Assembly: GCA_029817715.1 (NCBI GenBank)
Contig: JARUPY010000606.1
Span: forward strand, 6,820,001-6,884,000
DNA length: 64,000 bases
Source of the DNA: Melastoma dodecandrum
Taxonomy: Eukaryota > Streptophyta > Magnoliopsida > Myrtales > Melastomataceae
Direction of reading: 5' to 3'
Shown here: positions 44,536-56,400 of the stretch, piece by piece
Layout: each line of letters opens with the position of its first letter
Numbering within the stretch: position 1 is the first letter of the stretch
Notes under the pieces: model-generated
Told to the model about the DNA's origin: nothing
Database searches by the model: none
The model's input: only the letters and a program-made list of their open reading frames with translations
Translations under genes and position numbers: made by a program

Positions 44536-45532
44536 CACACAGAGCTCTACACAACAAAAGCTGGTTAGTCCCTCACCTTCTGTGCTCCCGAGGTTCAGCC
44601 TTTCTCTCCGACCCGCTGCACATTGATCACACGACCTCCAGCCGTGCCTCCAGCCAACGTATCCTGTAGCTTCCAGTCGAGTCCCTCGAGCCCCCGAGTC
44701 ACTCTCCCAAAAGGTTTCACCAACGATGCAGCTTCCGCCGGTGGTGCTCCTCGTGTGACTAACTTGAACGAATGAAAGAACTAAAGCTCAAGCACACGCT
44801 CTTTCTGATCAGAATGGGATAAGGGAAAATGAATGTTCTATTATATTTTTAATCAGAGAGCGTGGCCCCTTTTTATACACAATGTTCAAAGAAGAAAATG
44901 CAAGAAAGAAAATATAAATGCATAATCTGTAAAAGAAGAAATTAAAAGTTAGTTCACAAAATAATTAATCTGCAATAATATCATACACGTGCAAACATTC
45001 AGATAGAAAATAAATCAGAATAAGATTATAATATATTTTCCATGAATAGTGCACCACAGAAGGTATTGCAGAAGGTTCTGCTTGATAACCTTCTACAGAT
45101 GGAAACAATCGTTGATTTGTTTCCAAATGACTTGAAGTCAATTCCATCCTGATAAAAACACACGTGAGAGTGTATCTGGACAGGTGGTGGTGATTTGCAA
45201 TCAAATAATGTTCGTATGTTGATCAAGTAAGCTTACATAAGCCTGTAGACCAAATAATAGAACATTTCCCTATATAGAAGATACATTTCCTTCTACAAGA
45301 AATATTATCTCCAATATGATTATTTAAAAATCAAATCATGGTAATCTGATTAGACGAATATCTTAATCAGATAATATATATTTCGTAATTAAATAATTGA
45401 TAACTAATTATTTAATTACAACAATGATTCTTACAAAAAGATCCTCATTATGAGAAGCTTCTGTAGAATGAATGTTCGACCTTCTGTAATACAGAGGATC
45501 CGGTTCATCATCAAAACCGTCCCAACAAAAAC

Positions 45533-45799
45533 ATATCAAGATTCAATTCAAACGAGAAATATTAAACAAGGAGTAAGCAAAATATAATATGTGATGAGAA
45601 TGAGACACATTCTTGTACAAAAAAAGACAGAAAGAAAGTCGGGTAATGACTTGTAAGATTAGGAAACACACTATCAAGTTCTGTCTTCCCTCTCATCTTT
45701 TTTGCCTCAATGAGACAGCACGAGGTACCCCCAAACAGACAAATTTGAGATGGAAGACTTTACCAAAGCAAGGCTGCATTACCTAATACTACCAACTGC
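45533..45799. other. intron-like remains of the CHR12-like pseudogene
   Basis: I looked here for the family's next exon (after AKQKM) and did not find it. The frame runs out at about 45,789. Confidence 0.4.
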
Positions 45800-46351
45800 C
45801 CATCTTCTGCTTCGCTCGCTCCAAAATTACCTCCTCAATCGAACCGACACTAACCAATACAAAAACCCTTACTTCTTTCTTCTGCCCTATTCTGTGAGCA
45901 CGTTCCTCATCCTGTTGATCCATCTGAGGGTTCCGATCACTGTCAAAGATTATAACTGTGTCGGCTGCTTGCAAATTCAAGCCGAGCCCCCGAGCTCGAG
46001 TGCTTAACAGAAACATGAAGAAAGGGGAATCCGGGGCATTAAATTGCTTGAGCAGTACCCCTCTCTCTTCAGTTTTGGTAGAGCCATCTAATCTAAGATG
46101 TTTAAATTCATGGAGTTGCAGGTAGATTTCCAGAATGTCCATGAGACGAGTCATCTGAGAAAATAGGAGGACCATGTGACCAGCTCTACGAAGATTCGGG
46201 AGCAATCTGTCCAGCTGCTCAAATTTTCTTGTTGCTCTTATAATTTCATCCTTCTGCCACATGTTGTATTCGGAAACAAAAAGGTAAGGATGATTACAGC
46301 ATTTCCTGAGCTGCACGGTGAGGTTTCGCAAATTCTTTGACTTCCCAGATC

Positions 46352-46990
46352 CTGCAGATTCAACACTTCTTAGCATTTTATGTATGATATACTCTAGCAA
46401 AAAAGAAGCTACTGAAGTCCTCGAATGAACATGACCAATGCATGTGAGATACAACTCCAACAAGGAAAAAGGTGACTAGGTAAGCAATTAATTTATGGAA
46501 AATTTTATGATGATTGATACATGATCGAAAAACAAAACCAGATAGCAACTAAGATACTAGGACAATGAAACGAGCAATAAAAAACTATAAAACAAAAAAT
46601 ATGACATATTTTGGCAGTGTCCTCACAGGAACCAAATATTTCGAAGGAAACAACCCCGCACGACAGCAAAATTAAAGTGTTCAAACTATTCAGTAAGACC
46701 ACAGCGGAGGCTCAGTCAAAAAGCATATGTACAAACCAGTATCTAGCCCAACTCTTCCAACATCTGTTACTTGCTAATAATACACTTTCTGCCAGGCTGA
46801 CAAATCGCATTTTAATATCACTTGAGATTTACTGGGAAGGAATTTCTCCACCTCATCTTTCTTTCTTCATAATATGAATGGTCTAATAACCTTGAGACAA
46901 GAACACCAACCACAAGTCAAATATAATAGAAGAGAAAAACAGAAAGGAACTCCCCCGAAAGATAATGGTGCTATAGACTGCTAGGGGTAC
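46352..46990. other. spacer, nothing recognised
   Basis: AT-rich. The upstream exons of the CHR12-like gene are not visible here. No repeat recognised. Confidence 0.4.
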
Positions 46991-46994
46991 CCAC

Positions 46995-47860
46995 ATGATG
47001 CCTGTCAAGGGGAAGGTTCAGGTGCCTATCTCTGTGAGGAAGCTTGCCGTGACGTTCTGGGAGATGAATGGGATTCCATCATCGACTGTGCAAGCGGGGT
47101 TGGAGGAAAGGAGGTCGAAGAGGTCAGGACATCCGGGTCCTCTGCCTCCGCATCTGTCGTATCCATCTCATAGTCCTACGTCGGAGGTGAGAAGGGGACT
47201 TTCCTAAGCTCTGTCATTGATATGATGCGCATGAGAACTGAAATGGGCATTGCATTTAGTGTTGGCAGGGGACCAGCGGCGGGCATGGACTTGATTTTTT
47301 TTTCCCTACTTCTCAGGCTGATAAAACTGTTCTGTGACAGATGGAGCGATCCGGAACCAACAGTCCTCGAAGAAGATCGTCACCCTTCTCCCAGAGGCTA
47401 AAGAGTGTTGAGACAAAGGGTGAATCTTTCTGTAATGATAGGTTGATGGAAGTATGTTGGATGTATGTTAGTAGAGCAAAGGCTTGTCTGTAACTTGAAA
47501 AATGTAGATGACGCGGCATATACCCCAGGTGGCCGACCACGGGCATTAAAAACTCATCTGGGAGATGCCAGCAATGCTCTCACTACAGCCAAGGAGCCAG
47601 ATCAAGTCTACTAACCGCAAAGGGATAGCAAGGTCGTCTTACTCAAGGAGGAAGATGTCTCTGCGATTAAATTGCAGGACGAAGCGGAAGCTTCATTCGG
47701 CAATATTCTGGGGATGAAGATCACGTCAATTACTACTCTTCCTATGCTTGCTCCCGGTGAGAAGAAGAAGCAATGGAGTGGAATTGGAAGATATGGTCGA
47801 ACGTGGAGACAACTCCGCCAGGAGTGAAGTCGATTTTATACAAGCATGGTGAAGGTGAAG
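46995..47860 (+). pseudogene. USO1/golgin-like coiled-coil pseudogene (copy B)
   Basis: Nearly the same as copy C at 31,550: KVQVPISVRKLAVTFWEMNG, LPPHLSYPSHSPTSE to a GTGAGA donor, a retained intron, MERSGTNSPRRRSSPFSQ, DASNALTTAKEP, KVVLLKEEDVSAIKLQDEA, then an ELEDMVER-like segment. Stops and frameshifts are present. It runs into the antisense SDR fragment at about 47,870. Confidence 0.75.
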
Positions 47861-48377
47861 TTGACCACCGCAAGGCGCCGGGATCATGGCTCGGGCCGCG
47901 TGCTTGGGCCCGACGAAGACCCCCGTCACGTTGACGCTCAGGACAAGCTCAAAGCCCTCCTTGGCGTTGTCGGCGATCCGGACATCGTTGGGACCCCCGA
48001 TCCTCGCGTTGTGGAACATGATGTCGAGCTTGCCGTAGGTCGAGACCGCCGTCGCTACCGCGTTCACCACATTAGTCTCGTTCGTCGTGTCGCAGTGGAC
48101 GTAGGTGGAGTTCTCGGGTCCAAGGGAATCGCACACCGAGCTGCCAAGGTCGTCCTGGATGTCGGCGATAACCACCTTGACCCCGTGGGTGACTGCGAGA
48201 CGGGCTGTGCACTCGCCGATTCCGCTTGCCCCTCCCATGATAAGGGCCACTTTACCATCCAACCTTTAAAGAGACAAGAGACAGTGAACATAGATGAAAT
48301 CAACCAAACGGGGTAAGAGAATTAGGAGGCTTCACAACTAACCTTGTTGCGGATGCAGGGGAAGCCTGAGAATCCAT
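47726..48377 (-). pseudogene. truncated SDR with chimeric C-terminus (cassette copy B)
   Basis: Exon 1 (48343-48377, MDSQASPASATR) and exon 2 (47726-48263) give the same hybrid frame as units 2 and 3. Here the nucleotide-binding TGG is changed to MGG, and NNAG reads HNAR. The catalytic half is absent. The 5' flank matches the intact SDR gene (19,848-20,600), not the tandem units. Confidence 0.87.
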
Positions 48378-49450
48378 GTTCTTTCTTCTTACACAAAAAC
48401 AACATTTCTTGGAAGGCAGACACAGTTTTGTGTTCCCGCTGTGACAAAACTAATTGAGTTTTATTTATTTATAGGAGACCGGATTGCTTAATTTTTAATT
48501 ATTCGTAACAAGAAAAAACATAGGTTTTATAATGAAACATTTGCATCTTAATGGAGGGGGGGAGGGTGTCATTAAATATTGGTGGATAACGACACGGAAA
48601 CCCACATCGGCATCTTCATGATCCCCCAAAAATCTTACTCATTGAAAATCTTACCAATGGCAAACAAACAACGAATAATCCACACGAACTCGATTTCGGT
48701 GCATCTGGGCCAGAGTGGACTGCAAATTTCTAGCCTATTATTACCTTGATGAACAACACAAGTGCAGCAGCATGCAAGGGATTGGACGACCGCCCAGCAC
48801 TCTATGGCCTCGGTGTAAAAGCTGCTGGCCTTGGACAAGAAAGGACTTCTAAATGTCGCGCAGGCCAACGACTCTCCCCCAATCGAAGCTGGCCGTAAGG
48901 AAGAGTCCGAAATGACCGACCGACATCAGTGGCTCCGTACGATTGCGCCCGCCCCGCGGGGGGAAGTACTACGGGCGCCACGTGGTGAGGCCGTGATGGT
49001 TGGGGCTACTGGTCCTAAGACTTGCGGCCCATGAAGAAGATGGAAACTTTTGCCCGCAAAGACCCCCCCCCCCCCCGAAACCAATTCCCTCCCATTCCAT
49101 TTCTTTTGATCCCCAAGTAAAAGGACATGCTTCTGCCGAGAATCCCACCGCAGTGAATCCGGTGAGTTGCCCACTTAGAAAGGAGCTTCCTTTCCTGGAA
49201 TTCGAACTGGGTTGTGATGAATTTGCTTGTGGTTTTGTGTGTGTTGAGGTTGGGGCTGGATGAAATTGTGGGAGTGCTGTCATCGTTTTAGTTGCTATCT
49301 GGATGTGATTGAGTTGTGCACGTATTGGATGGGGGTTCGAATTGGAGATGTTGGGCTCGTTTCGTTAGGTTGTTTGCCCATATTTTTCTGCCTGTGACAT
49401 GGGCGATGTGTTGAGATGTTTTTCAGGCTGTCGGAAAGCTCGTGCTGGCT
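48378..49450. repeat. duplicate of the 19.85-21.04 kb intergenic region
   Basis: It is collinear with the intact SDR/105-aa intergenic region apart from indels. It has a C-run at 49,065-49,076 and an extra segment at 48,760-48,970. No gene seen. Confidence 0.75.
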
Positions 49451-50283
49451 ATGTCGTGGCCGTGGGTGCTTGTTTTTCTTTTCTTGAGGATCGTGTTCAC
49501 GTCCGAGTTCGAGTGGAGGCAACAATTCGGGAACGAGCCGGAGCTGAAACCTATTTCTTCTTCTAAGGAGGATATTGGCCGGAGAGAAGAAGTCGTGAAG
49601 GAAAGGGTGTGTCCGCTTTTCTTTCCTTTGTGTATCGAACATCTCATGTACATGCTGATTCCATTATGCCGCAATTTCAGAGCAGACGAGTTACAAGGTG
49701 CCTGCATTTGCTCCGTTTATGGGCCGAGAAACATCCAGTTAATCTTATTTCATGGGCCTGTCTTGTTTCTTATACACAGAAGATTATTTTGTGGTCTAAC
49801 AATGGTTCGTCCCTCTTGGCATATGGTTAAAAACTATTAACGTCTGGCAACTTGCTTCTCAATTTGTCGTAATAAGTAAATTTCTTATGAAATCATAATA
49901 TGTAGGTCTTCGTCAGAGGCCATATGATCTGTACTCTCCTTGAGATTGAGAAACATGAAATACATTGCTGTGGGATTCAACATCCTAATGCCTCTTTACA
50001 TGCTTGTCAGATGCTTTGATTCAAAGGTTTGTGATTTCCATTTGAAGAAGTATTCTTTGATGAGTTTAGTAGATGCAAACACTTGTTGTCTATCTCTGCT
50101 TCTTTCCTTTCTTTTCTTCCCAAAGCTTGCTATTACTTGAGTGAGTGTGGTTGTAACTTGTTGGGAACTCTCTGTTCGAGTTATAGAAGATAGTGGGGTA
50201 ACGATACCATTGTCTTGTTTCTTTCCTGAGGATCTGCTAATTAAGTGCTTTTTGGTTATTATATCTGAAAATTACTCTAGAAT
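49451..50283 (+). pseudogene. 105-aa gene duplicate, truncated by the viral insertion
   Basis: Exon 1 (49451-49606) encodes MSWPWVLVFLFLRIVFTSEF and the KEDIGRREEVVKE segment, with a GTGTGT donor where the intact copy has GTGAGT. The intron is collinear with 21,201-21,890. It ends at about 50,283 in a (TA)n stretch where viral sequence begins, so exon 2 is missing in this window. It may resume beyond the other end of the viral pair. Confidence 0.82.
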
Positions 50284-50365
50284 ATATATATATAATACTA
50301 AAACAAGAACTTTCCATGGTGTTTTTCTTTGCTTAAGTTGTTTTGTCTTGTGACAGTCGTATTAT

Positions 50366-50378
50366 TGGTATCAGAGCC
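50366..50378 (+). other. viral tRNA-Met primer-binding site, 5' occurrence
   Basis: TGGTATCAGAGCC, complementary to the 3' end of plant initiator tRNA-Met, 80 bp before the polyprotein ATG. It is the expected start of minus-strand synthesis. Confidence 0.93.
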
Positions 50379-50457
50379 ATTTCTTTCTTTTTTTTTAAGG
50401 GGAATGAGAGATCTAGACTAGGAACCCTACCTGGAGAAACACCTTGCCCACACCACC

Positions 50458-53400
50458 ATGGATAACACTATTCATACTAGCTCTACCGTGATGAATGCTC
50501 CCATCACTTTAGAATCAGGCCTTAGTATAAGAACCTCTACTTCCGATAAACTTGGAGGGTTATATGAGATAACCCATAAAGAAGAATGGGAGGAAACAAA
50601 ACTTCCTCTCCTCAACCCATATGCCGCCTTCACTAGGCCTTCCTTGAATCCCATAAGGAGTATCCGGACGCTGATCAGACATCCTTCGTCAAAGGTATCA
50701 GAGTATGTCCAGGCCAGCAAATTCAGCCAACACCCCATGTGGGCCACTCACAAGGAACAATTTGTGTCCCTACAACTGCCTGCTGAATTCCCTAAACAGT
50801 GGATTGACAGGGGATATACTCATCTCCACTTTGGAGCCATTAGACTTGCACTGACCTACCATGGCAGGAAAGGTCTTCCAGCCACAGCAAGAATGGCCAT
50901 TTTGGACGTCAGATACAGGGAATATCAACATGCTTGTATAGGCACTGTAGAAACAACACTAAATGCTGGGACAGTATTTGTTACACTTTATCCCAACTTC
51001 TGTATGTCTCTACAAGATTCCAACATACTGAATGCCTTGCAAGTACAGGTCCAGATTGCAGGACCAGAACTGGATGAGAATTCCATTGAAGCAACCCTGC
51101 ACTATCAGATGGCTTACAGAGTGCAAAATCATGCACTCGACCTCAACGTTGCTGACAATAACGGTGATGCTTTACTTATTCGAAGCGATTACCATAACTC
51201 ACAGGCCCCTACATGCTTATATGTACCCAGGCAAATCAGCAGAGATGACCTCCTCAAACTCTTGCCTGAAAGGTGGATCACCAACTATGAAAGAACTCAA
51301 CAGAAGGTCAAACCCATCCAGTCGTCTGAAACAAAGTTCATCAGGAATAAAGACGGCACAGTAATCATCAAGTTTGACCGGACACATGAGAAGGATGCCC
51401 CAACTCCTTCGATCTTCCCGACTATGTTTATGATGCAACCTCTTCCTCGGCGGAAGAAACCTGATCCCCTTAACCGTATCATCCATTCCTTTGATGAACA
51501 GGGACAAGAAACGTATCACTTCAGAGACCCAGCAACTGACCACTGCTACTGGGACGTTTGTTCCTCAGACATTTGCGGATGCAAAGACGAGCATCTCTCA
51601 AGCGATGATGAGGATACCAGGAGAAAAAAGAAGTCACAAAGAAAACCTGTTGACTCTGACTCTGACAGTGATGATGATCAGGATCAAAGACCCTTCAAAG
51701 ATGATGAGACAGATGCCGCTCCCCAAATCAAAACAGATTATGGAGCATGGCAGTTCCTGATTGACCAGGCCCCACGGTTACGGCCTAAAAAGAAGCCCTC
51801 AAAGGTATTACCCTGCTACCGAAATATTCTTAAGTGGCAGAAGAAAAACCCTTCTTCGCAGATAATCCTAGGTGAAGCAACACCCACCAGTTGTGCTCAA
51901 GAGGCTGTAAAGCCAATATCCACCAGCACCCCATTAGAGATCATGATGATGGGAAGACCTGGAGAGTTGAACTTCCCAACTCAAAATGAGCAGACCATTG
52001 ACGGTATTAAGTATTGTTCCAAAATTCCTATTCCGACAGGTGTTGATGCACAGGGAAACCCCCTGAGAAATAGTACTGCAGAACATGTCCTAAATTGGCA
52101 AAGCCAAAATGCTTTAGCACAAAATGCAGGACTCAACACTATCTGCAGAAAAATAGACACTGTCCAAGAACTTTTGACAGGAACAGAAGCCAGGCTCAGT
52201 GCAAAAATAGACGCTCACCAGGATAAAAACCAGGCGATGCTCCAATCCCTTCATAAGAGGTTAGAGAACTTTGAAAAGGGTAAATACCCTTCTTATTTCA
52301 GGTCTGACCCAGATGATGAGATCGCCAAGCTTAAAAGGCAGATCAAGATCATAGAAGACAAGCAGGTGGATTTAAACAAACAACCAGACCCTGCCAGTCT
52401 ACTAAGCTTTGGACGACCACAAGTTATCCCACAAAGCTATGGTTTAAGTCTGAATCCCATCTCAAAGCCTTTTGATATTTTGGATTTTGGTAACAGGACT
52501 TCTTCATTTATGCAAGTACCCTCTAATGCTCCTCCTCTATATGGACAAGTTGGAAAGAAAGATCCTGCAGAAATCAGAGAAGTTATTAGAGAACAGCAGA
52601 AGTCATCTAGAAGAAGGAATGAGATTAGAGAAGGCAAAAGAAAGGCAGAAAGCTCCAAACCTGCAGAAAGACACCAAACACCCAGTCCGGAGACACAGTC
52701 TAGTCCTAGCCCTCAGACGCAACAGTTAATGATCAGAGGACATCAGGACTCTCTTGATTGCCCAACAAGGAAATGGGTAACATCGACTACTCTTCAGTCC
52801 TCACCCAGTCTTTCTGAAAATACTTCTGACGGTTATTATGATAACCACGACCCTATTGGAAGCTATTTCTCCCAGTCTCCACCATTTATGCCTTCCCAGA
52901 TTCTCATGCCAAATAGGTATGAAGAATCCCACACTTCTGAGAGTTCATCAGAAGAAACCACCTCCTCATCTGAGGAAAGCACCTCTACGGGTGAATCAGA
53001 ACAGGTATCTGATGTTACTTCAGAAACCTCATCCTTAGTATTAACCCATGTATTCATGGCAGACAGAGAGGAGACAGAAACCAGTACCTATAGACAGGAG
53101 GAAGTACAGTCAGATGAATCAATGGAAGAAACTCCTCCTAGGAGAACAGAGGGAAATACCAAGTTTACCTTTGATGACATACCACGACACCAATGGCCTC
53201 AGCGCATACAAGATTTTCTTGCGTGGTGTATTCACAAAAGGGTAACTGTATATAACACCTCTGATATCCTTACAGACTTGACCTCCAATTTTCATGGCAC
53301 CCTGCAGACATGGTGGAACCTGTTCTCAGAACAAGATCAAATCCAAATGGTAAATATGACTTTACCAGACTTCATGAACAACCTCCACCTTCATCTAATT

Positions 53401-56400
53401 GGCAACCCAAATGACCTCCTAGAAGAGAAGAGGACAGAATTCTTCCAGCGAAGATGCTGCTCGTACAAGGTACAAGATTTGGATAAACATTTCCAAAGAA
53501 TGCTGCACCTATTCTTGCATTTAGGAGGAGACAATACATACAAACCTGTATTTTTATCCTCGATAGAACCACCTATATCTGCTATGGTTGAGAAAAGTCT
53601 TATCAGCAAAAATGTTAGGATTGCTCAACTAACAGTCGGACAGATTCAGCAAGAAATCATCTCTGGGGTCAATGAACTGTGCCAAAGGAAAGAAATCATT
53701 CAAGGATTTCTGAATCAAGACAAACGTCTAGACCAAGTTTGCCGAGCCAAGAAAAACAGGTACAAAATTAAGTGTACCACCAAAGACTTGTGCTCTTGTG
53801 CTCCAGGACCAAAGCCCCACAAGATAAAGCATGGGAAGAAGGACTCCTCCAAAGGAAAGAATTTCCCTAAAAAATCACGCAGATTTCCAAAGAAGTGGAA
53901 AAGATTTATTAGGTTCAAGAAGAAGGTTGGACCACAAAGGAAGTCCACCAGATGCTTCATTTGCAATAAGCCTGACCACTTTGCAAAAAACTGCCCCAGA
54001 AGGGGAAAAGGCTTAATGGATCAAATTGAAAAATGCACCCAGACATCCCTGCGGGATGATGATCTTGAATCTCTTTTCTCCTTAGAAGAATTCCCAACTA
54101 AAAAGACAGTTTTTTGTCTTGAAGGAGAATTTTCAGAACCAGATACTGAAGAAGGAATATACACCATCAGAGTTCATCCAGAAGGACAGAACCTCCCCGT
54201 CATTCCTATAAGGCAAGTACCTTCTGAAGAATCCAATAATGGTATCATCATTGTTACAGAGTACTCTGATAAGGAAGAACCTCATAAAGATGATTCACTC
54301 CAACAACTCCCACTCATTGCTGCATCTCAAATGGCACCACATATAAAGGTCCAGGTATATTTTTCCAAGTACCATAGACCAGTTACTGCCATTGCTTTCA
54401 TAGACACTGGAGCAGCAGAAAGCATGATTAACCCGATTCTTGTACCGCCACAATTCCTGATTCCATACATGAAGAAATTTGTGGCTGCATCAAGTGACGT
54501 GTTCCATACCACTCACAAGACTAAGAATTTAAAGATAAAGCTTTTTCACAATTGCATTATCCAATCCTCCTTATATGTCACAGATCTTCCAGGGAGAGAT
54601 ATAGTACTTGGATGGAACATTCTGCACAAATTACCAGAGTTGATGATCTTGTCTACAGGCCTCAAATATCATGGAAATTTCAAGCCATACACATCACTAA
54701 CCCGGATGTTTTCCATTGAGCCTGCAGAAAGAATGAAACAATTGTTCAGCTCATCCTTTGCAGAAAGTCATGAAGAGTTTCTACAGAAATGCCCTCATCC
54801 ATTATGGAAGAACTCAAAGTTCTTTGTTCGGCTGCCATTCAAGCAGAATGAAGACATTAATCCCACAAAGGCTAGTCATTCAGGTATGAATCCTGATGAT
54901 ACTAAAGCTGCTAAAAAAGAATGTGCTTCCTTATTGCAGCAGGGATTAATTGAGCCAACAGACTCACAGTGGGCATGCGAAGCATTTTACGTAAACAAGC
55001 GTTCCGAACAGATCAGGGGAAAACGGAGGTTAGTTATAAATTATCAGCCTCTAAATCAGTTCCTACAGGATGATAAGTTTCCCGTGCCAAGACGAACGGT
55101 ATTGTTCTCTTCACTTGCAAAAGCAAAAATCTTTTCAAAGTTTGACCTTAAAAGTGGCTTTTGGCAACTTGGCATACACCCTGATGATAAATGGAAAACG
55201 GGATTTTGTATCCCAGATGGACATTACCAATGGACAGTTTTGCCCTTTGGACTAAAAACTGCCCCATCACTTTTCCAGAAAGCTATGATAAAGATCTTTG
55301 AACCGATCTTGGACTCTGCACTTGTCTATATTGATGACATCCTGCTATTCAGCCTAGACAGGCCTTCACATGAGAAACTGCTAGGACAATTTGCAGGCCT
55401 TGTACAGGAACATGGCATAATGCTCTCAGAGAGAAAGATGAGACTCTTTAAACATTCAGTGGAATTCTTGGGAATGAGACTATCAAATGGACAATATCAC
55501 CCTGGACCCCATATAGCCCAAGAATTATTAAAATTCCCGGACCTAAATCTTACAAAGAAACAAGTCCAACAGTTTTTGGGAATTGTTAATTACCTGAGAG
55601 ATTTTGTTCCTAACATCAGCAGGTACACCAGTCCATTAGAGGCCCAACTCAAGAAGGATTCATCACCTTGGGGACCAGCCCAAACCGAAGCAGTTAAGTA
55701 TCTAAAGACCCATTTACAGATGCTTCCCCCTTTGCAGATCCTTTCAGATGGAGTCCGCATCCTCCAAACAGATGCGAGTGATCAATTTTGGGCCGCCATC
55801 CTTTTAGAAGAAAAGAATGGTAAACGGCAGGTATGTGCCTATAAGTCTGGGAGATTTAATACAGCTGAGCAACACTATCACTCAACAATGAAGGAAATTC
55901 TAGCAGTCAAGTATGGCATTAAGAAATTTGAGTTCCATCTCATTGGCCATCATTTTATTGTTGAAAGTGACATGTCTTCTTTCCCATCTATGATTAAGTT
56001 CACACAGAAGAAGATACCGAATGCACAGCTACTCAGACTCTCAGAATGGTTTTCCCAGTATACCTTCACTGCCAAACATATCAAAGGAAAGACCAATGTG
56101 GTTGCTGACTTTCTTTCCCGGCCCTTTGATATATCTAATCCTTCACTACATGAAGTTCCAAGCTTGCAGGCCATGATACGCACATATGTGCCTAAACCTT
56201 TGGATATGAGGAGAATTCTTCCTCCAGAGATTATCCACTATGATAACAAGGAACACGTGGAAGAAGTCCTTGCCAATGCTGGCCTCATGGTAAAACGATA
56301 CCTGGAAAGGATTTTTAGCAAATACGGACGAATGATGTTCCCAGAACAAGGACTACATCCCTGCTACCCTTTCCTCAGAGTCATATCTATTGAGCCAATG

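Larger units (their letters stand above)
43365..45527. mobile_element. 2.16 kb solo LTR inside the CHR12-like pseudogene
   Basis: It begins TGTTCCACTAAGAGGGGGGT and ends CCCAACA, with a perfect 5-bp target duplication AAAAC (43360-43364 and 45528-45532). There is no coding domain inside and no second LTR. A TTTTTATACACAATG phrase near 44,870 could be its TATA region. The interior carries two tandem-repeat blocks described separately. The retrotransposon family is not resolved. Confidence 0.8.
42839..46351 (-). pseudogene. SWI/SNF2 ATPase (CHR12/MINU-like) fragment
   Basis: 45,800-46,351 encodes the helicase C-terminal lobe: [40 protein letters not shown], then [20 protein letters not shown] and [19 protein letters not shown]. 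Motif V has Arg where the family has a second Gly. 43,200-43,345 encodes [20 protein letters not shown], then a block with small deletions and a frameshift. 42,839-43,215 encodes ENYRLRLMEDHEVPEWAY and RQRKEIVYADTLSDLQ to a stop. Order and spacing match plant MINU1/2-type remodellers. The N-terminal HSA and helicase lobe 1 are absent, and a solo LTR lies between the two parts. A decayed, 5'-truncated duplicate. Confidence 0.85.

Noticed and set aside
44291..44557. Repeat-coded minus ORFs and a possible CRISPR-like array
   Set aside because: The units are directly adjacent degenerate minisatellite repeats without unique spacers, inside an LTR of a eukaryotic genome.
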